Below are positions 6,138-7,792 of a DNA stretch of 7,792 bases, one piece after another. Under the pieces are notes generated by a model, which saw only the letters and a program-made list of their open reading frames with translations, searched no databases and was not told the DNA's origin. The number at the start of each line of letters is the position of its first letter. Positions within the stretch are counted from its first letter, which is position 1. Made by a program: the position numbers and the translations under genes. The DNA is from Acidimicrobiia bacterium (GTDB lineage: Bacteria; Actinomycetota; Acidimicrobiia; Acidimicrobiales; SZUA-35), in the NCBI GenBank assembly GCA_029857855.1, contig JAOUGG010000094.1, forward strand, positions 1 to 7,792, read 5' to 3'.

Positions 6138-6152
6138 TTAACTTCTCTGACA
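6085..6152 (-). repeat. 17-bp imperfect tandem repeat, four units, spanning the fpg stop codon
   Basis: Read on the minus strand, four head-to-tail units follow each other without gaps: TGTCAGAGAAGTTAAGC (6152-6136), TGTCAGAGAAGTTAAGG (6135-6119), TGGCAAAGAAATTCGGA (6118-6102) and TATCAAAGAAACCAAGG (6101-6085). Units 1 and 2 agree at 16 of 17 positions; unit 3 agrees with unit 1 at 11 of 17; unit 4 agrees with unit 2 at 12 of 17. The shared core is CA(A/G)AGAA. Unit 1 contains the last Fpg codons and its TAA stop. The period is not a multiple of three, so this is a DNA- or RNA-level repeat and not a protein repeat. Confidence 0.75.
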
Positions 6153-6980
6153 TTGCGGGCACCATGTCGTGGTCCGCCCATCAAGGTGGTCTGACTTCAG
6201 GGTAGCGGAACATCGACGACACGGGTAAGAGCCGCGGCCATACGCGTTCAGCTCGTTTTGATTCGAACCTTCACTGCCGTCGACCTGTCGATAGTCACGT
6301 AGCGTCGTTCCGCCGTTGCGGAGACCCAGTTCCAGAACGTCACGAATGGCGTTGAGGAGTTCCGACGCCCGCTCCCGTCCCAGCCTTCGTGTCTTGGGGT
6401 TGATGCGGGCCAGCCATAGAGCCTCGTCGGCGTAGATGTTGCCGACTCCGGCCACCGGGCGCTGCGAAAGCAACTGCGTCTTGATCGGTCGTCTGCTTCG
6501 GCGAAGCAGCTCCCAGAAGGCCCGCCCATCGAAGTCGGGGTCGAACGGTTCGGGGCCGGCCCGGGCGAGCGTCGGTATCGACCGATAATCCCCCGGTTCC
6601 ACCACTCGTATTCGGCCAAATCGACGCACGTCGGAGAACTCGAGGGTGGTGCCGTCGTCCAGTGACCACCAGGCCCGCAGATACGGATTTTTCTCGTTGG
6701 CAGGGCGGTCGACGACGGCCAATCGGCCGGTCATGCCGAGATGGACGATGAGCTCCAAGGCGGAATCCTTGCCGCCGTGTTCGCCGACATCGTCGCCGTC
6801 TGAAATCGAGAGAATGAGGAACTTCCCCCGACGTCCGACAACGTCAAATCGGTACCCGACGGTTTCGCGTGCCGGCAGGAACTTGGCCGAGGGATGGGAC
6901 CCGGCTTCGGTCACGGTCCTTCCCGCCAGGAGCGGTTCGAGCTGAACCCGCACGGTCTCCACTTCCGGAAGCTCAGGCAC
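6138..6980 (-). CDS. mutM: Formamidopyrimidine-DNA glycosylase (Fpg/MutM)
   Basis: Fpg removes oxidised purines such as 8-oxoguanine from DNA and cuts the resulting abasic site by beta,delta-elimination. The 280 residues are full length. The N-terminal PELPEVETV supplies the Schiff-base proline (P2) and catalytic E3, which also fixes the GTG start at 6980. K53 in GRRGKF corresponds to the conserved lysine of E. coli (K57). The helix-two-turn-helix is PVAGVGNIYADEALWLARI (175-193) with the conserved N181. The C-terminal zinc finger has C254, C257, C274 and C277, with R269 in GRTTTWCPQC as the conserved finger arginine. All catalytic parts are present, so the enzyme should be active. The ribosome site is weak. 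The gene lies 78 nt downstream of the HhH-GPD glycosylase gene on the same strand, consistent with a DNA-repair transcript. Confidence 0.97.
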   Translation of the reverse strand: MPELPEVETVRVQLEPLLAGRTVTEAGSHPSAKFLPARETVGYRFDVVGRRGKFLILSISDGDDVGEHGGKDSALELIVHLGMTGRLAVVDRPANEKNPYLRAWWSLDDGTTLEFSDVRRFGRIRVVEPGDYRSIPTLARAGPEPFDPDFDGRAFWELLRRSRRPIKTQLLSQRPVAGVGNIYADEALWLARINPKTRRLGRERASELLNAIRDVLELGLRNGGTTLRDYRQVDGSEGSNQNELNAYGRGSYPCRRCSATLKSDHLDGRTTTWCPQCQRS

Positions 6981-7058
6981 GGGTGGTCCCGTTCATCGGC
7001 CGGAGCCGGTCGGCCGGTGTCCCAATCGGTTGCGCAGGGCTCTTCGGCAGGCCGCCGG

Positions 7059-7792
7059 TCATCGGCCGAGATGGAGGCCGTCGCCGGTCAGCGACAGCTT
7101 CGGTCCGTACTTCGGGGCCCCTCCGGTTGCCTTGGCCAGGCGGATCACCCGCCATCGATGGCCCGTATACGGTTCGAGGAGTTCGAGCAACCGCTCGTCG
7201 GTGGCCCGAGGTTCGTCGGCCAGCCACCACGCCACGGTGTTGGGTATGTGATAGTCGCCGACGGGAACGGCGTCGGGATCGCCGAGCACGACGGCAGTGA
7301 CCATGGCGGCCGTCCATGGTCCGATCCCCCGAATCCGCTGGAGGCGCCGGCCGAGGACGGCGGGATCCCGGCCCGACACGGCTTCGAGGCGCGGCATCTC
7401 CCGAGCCGTTCGGATCAGGATCTCGGCCCGGTTCCGCTCGACGCCGAACGGGTGGAACTCGTAGTAGCCCATGGCCGCAACCGTGGCCGGCGCAGGCAGG
7501 ATCCAACCCTTGCGGGGACCCGGCGCCGGATCGCCGTGGCGGCGGGCAAGCTTTCGGCGGGCCTTCACGGCATTGGCGATCTGCACCTTCTGGCCGAGGA
7601 TGGCACCGACCAACGCATCCCACAGGATGTCGGTGCGGCCCAGCTTGAACGGCGCCCGCCGCCACTGCTCCGCAACTCGTCCGGCCGGCTCGAAGCCGCT
7701 GAGGTCGTCTTCCGCGCCCAGCAACCGGGGAGCCTGGTCGAGAAGCCAGCCGGCTCCGTTCCCCCACGCCTCGGCTCGTATCCGGTCGGCGC
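7059..7792 (-). CDS. HhH-GPD DNA glycosylase, AlkA/3-methyladenine DNA glycosylase II-like; 5' end cut by right edge
   Basis: The frame is open to the right edge with no start, so 243 C-terminal residues are visible and the N-terminus is missing; an in-frame TTG at 7724 lies inside the protein and is unlikely to be the start. The helix-hairpin-helix is LQRIRGIGPWTAAMVTAVVLGDPDAVPVGDYHI; the Asp in GDYH aligns with the catalytic D238 of E. coli AlkA (PDDYLI). An upstream segment, ILWDALVGAILGQKVQIANAVKARRKLARRHG, matches the first helices of the HhH-GPD fold, where AlkA-type enzymes have an LVxAILxQQVS-like stretch. The protein should flip out and excise alkylated bases such as 3-methyladenine. 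The four-cysteine iron-sulfur cluster of Nth/MutY is absent, which argues against those families. Substrate range is inferred from family. Confidence 0.88.
   Translation of the reverse strand, partial: ADRIRAEAWGNGAGWLLDQAPRLLGAEDDLSGFEPAGRVAEQWRRAPFKLGRTDILWDALVGAILGQKVQIANAVKARRKLARRHGDPAPGPRKGWILPAPATVAAMGYYEFHPFGVERNRAEILIRTAREMPRLEAVSGRDPAVLGRRLQRIRGIGPWTAAMVTAVVLGDPDAVPVGDYHIPNTVAWWLADEPRATDERLLELLEPYTGHRWRVIRLAKATGGAPKYGPKLSLTGDGLHLGR

Noticed and set aside
5981..6184. 67-codon minus-strand frame bridging the end of fpg and the marR-type spacer
   Set aside because: It overlaps the fpg zinc-finger codons out of frame, has much lower third-position GC than its neighbours, and no ribosome site; the 17-bp repeat inside it is out of phase with codons.
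6993..7068. Direct repeat TCATCGGCCG upstream of fpg (6993-7002) and over the HhH-GPD stop (7059-7068)
   Set aside because: Ten bases in GC-rich DNA with no further matching flanks; possibly chance, with no sign of a mobile element or attachment site.

Overview
The window is GC-rich bacterial DNA with dense, short-spaced genes and several GTG starts. The gene set points to an actinobacterium: a DUF4333-like lipoprotein, a compact RNB-domain ribonuclease with an IDPPGATDLDQ motif, a DUF2520 gene overlapping panC, and an Ada/AraC-type protein. A member of the Acidimicrobiia is plausible, but that rests on protein style and not on any marker gene.

Layout, left to right. Positions 1-549 (minus) hold the N-terminal part of an Ada-type alkylation-repair regulator, cut by the left edge. 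A 129-bp divergent spacer (550-678) carries two perfect inverted repeats. A lipoprotein gene follows on the plus strand (679-1302); it is the only plus-strand gene. Everything from 1311 to the right edge is on the minus strand. In transcription order (right to left) it is: an AlkA-like HhH-GPD DNA glycosylase (cut by the right edge), fpg, a 176-bp spacer with a 17-bp tandem repeat, a MarR-type regulator, a Rossmann/DUF2520 protein, panC, panB and an RNB-domain ribonuclease.

Two themes stand out. The first is pantothenate (coenzyme A precursor) synthesis. PanB makes ketopantoate, PanC joins pantoate to beta-alanine, and the DUF2520 protein overlapping panC is a candidate for the missing ketopantoate reductase step. 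The second is repair of damaged bases. Fpg removes oxidised purines, the HhH-GPD protein probably removes alkylated bases, and the Ada-type protein senses or repairs methylation damage at the far end.

I see no RNA genes, insertion sequences, CRISPR arrays, phage genes or defence system, and nothing that amounts to a wholly new system. The items most worth a second look are the 17-bp tandem repeat across the fpg stop codon, the hairpin that would mask the ada ribosome binding site, the second palindrome in the divergent promoter region, and the DUF2520 gene in the pan cluster.
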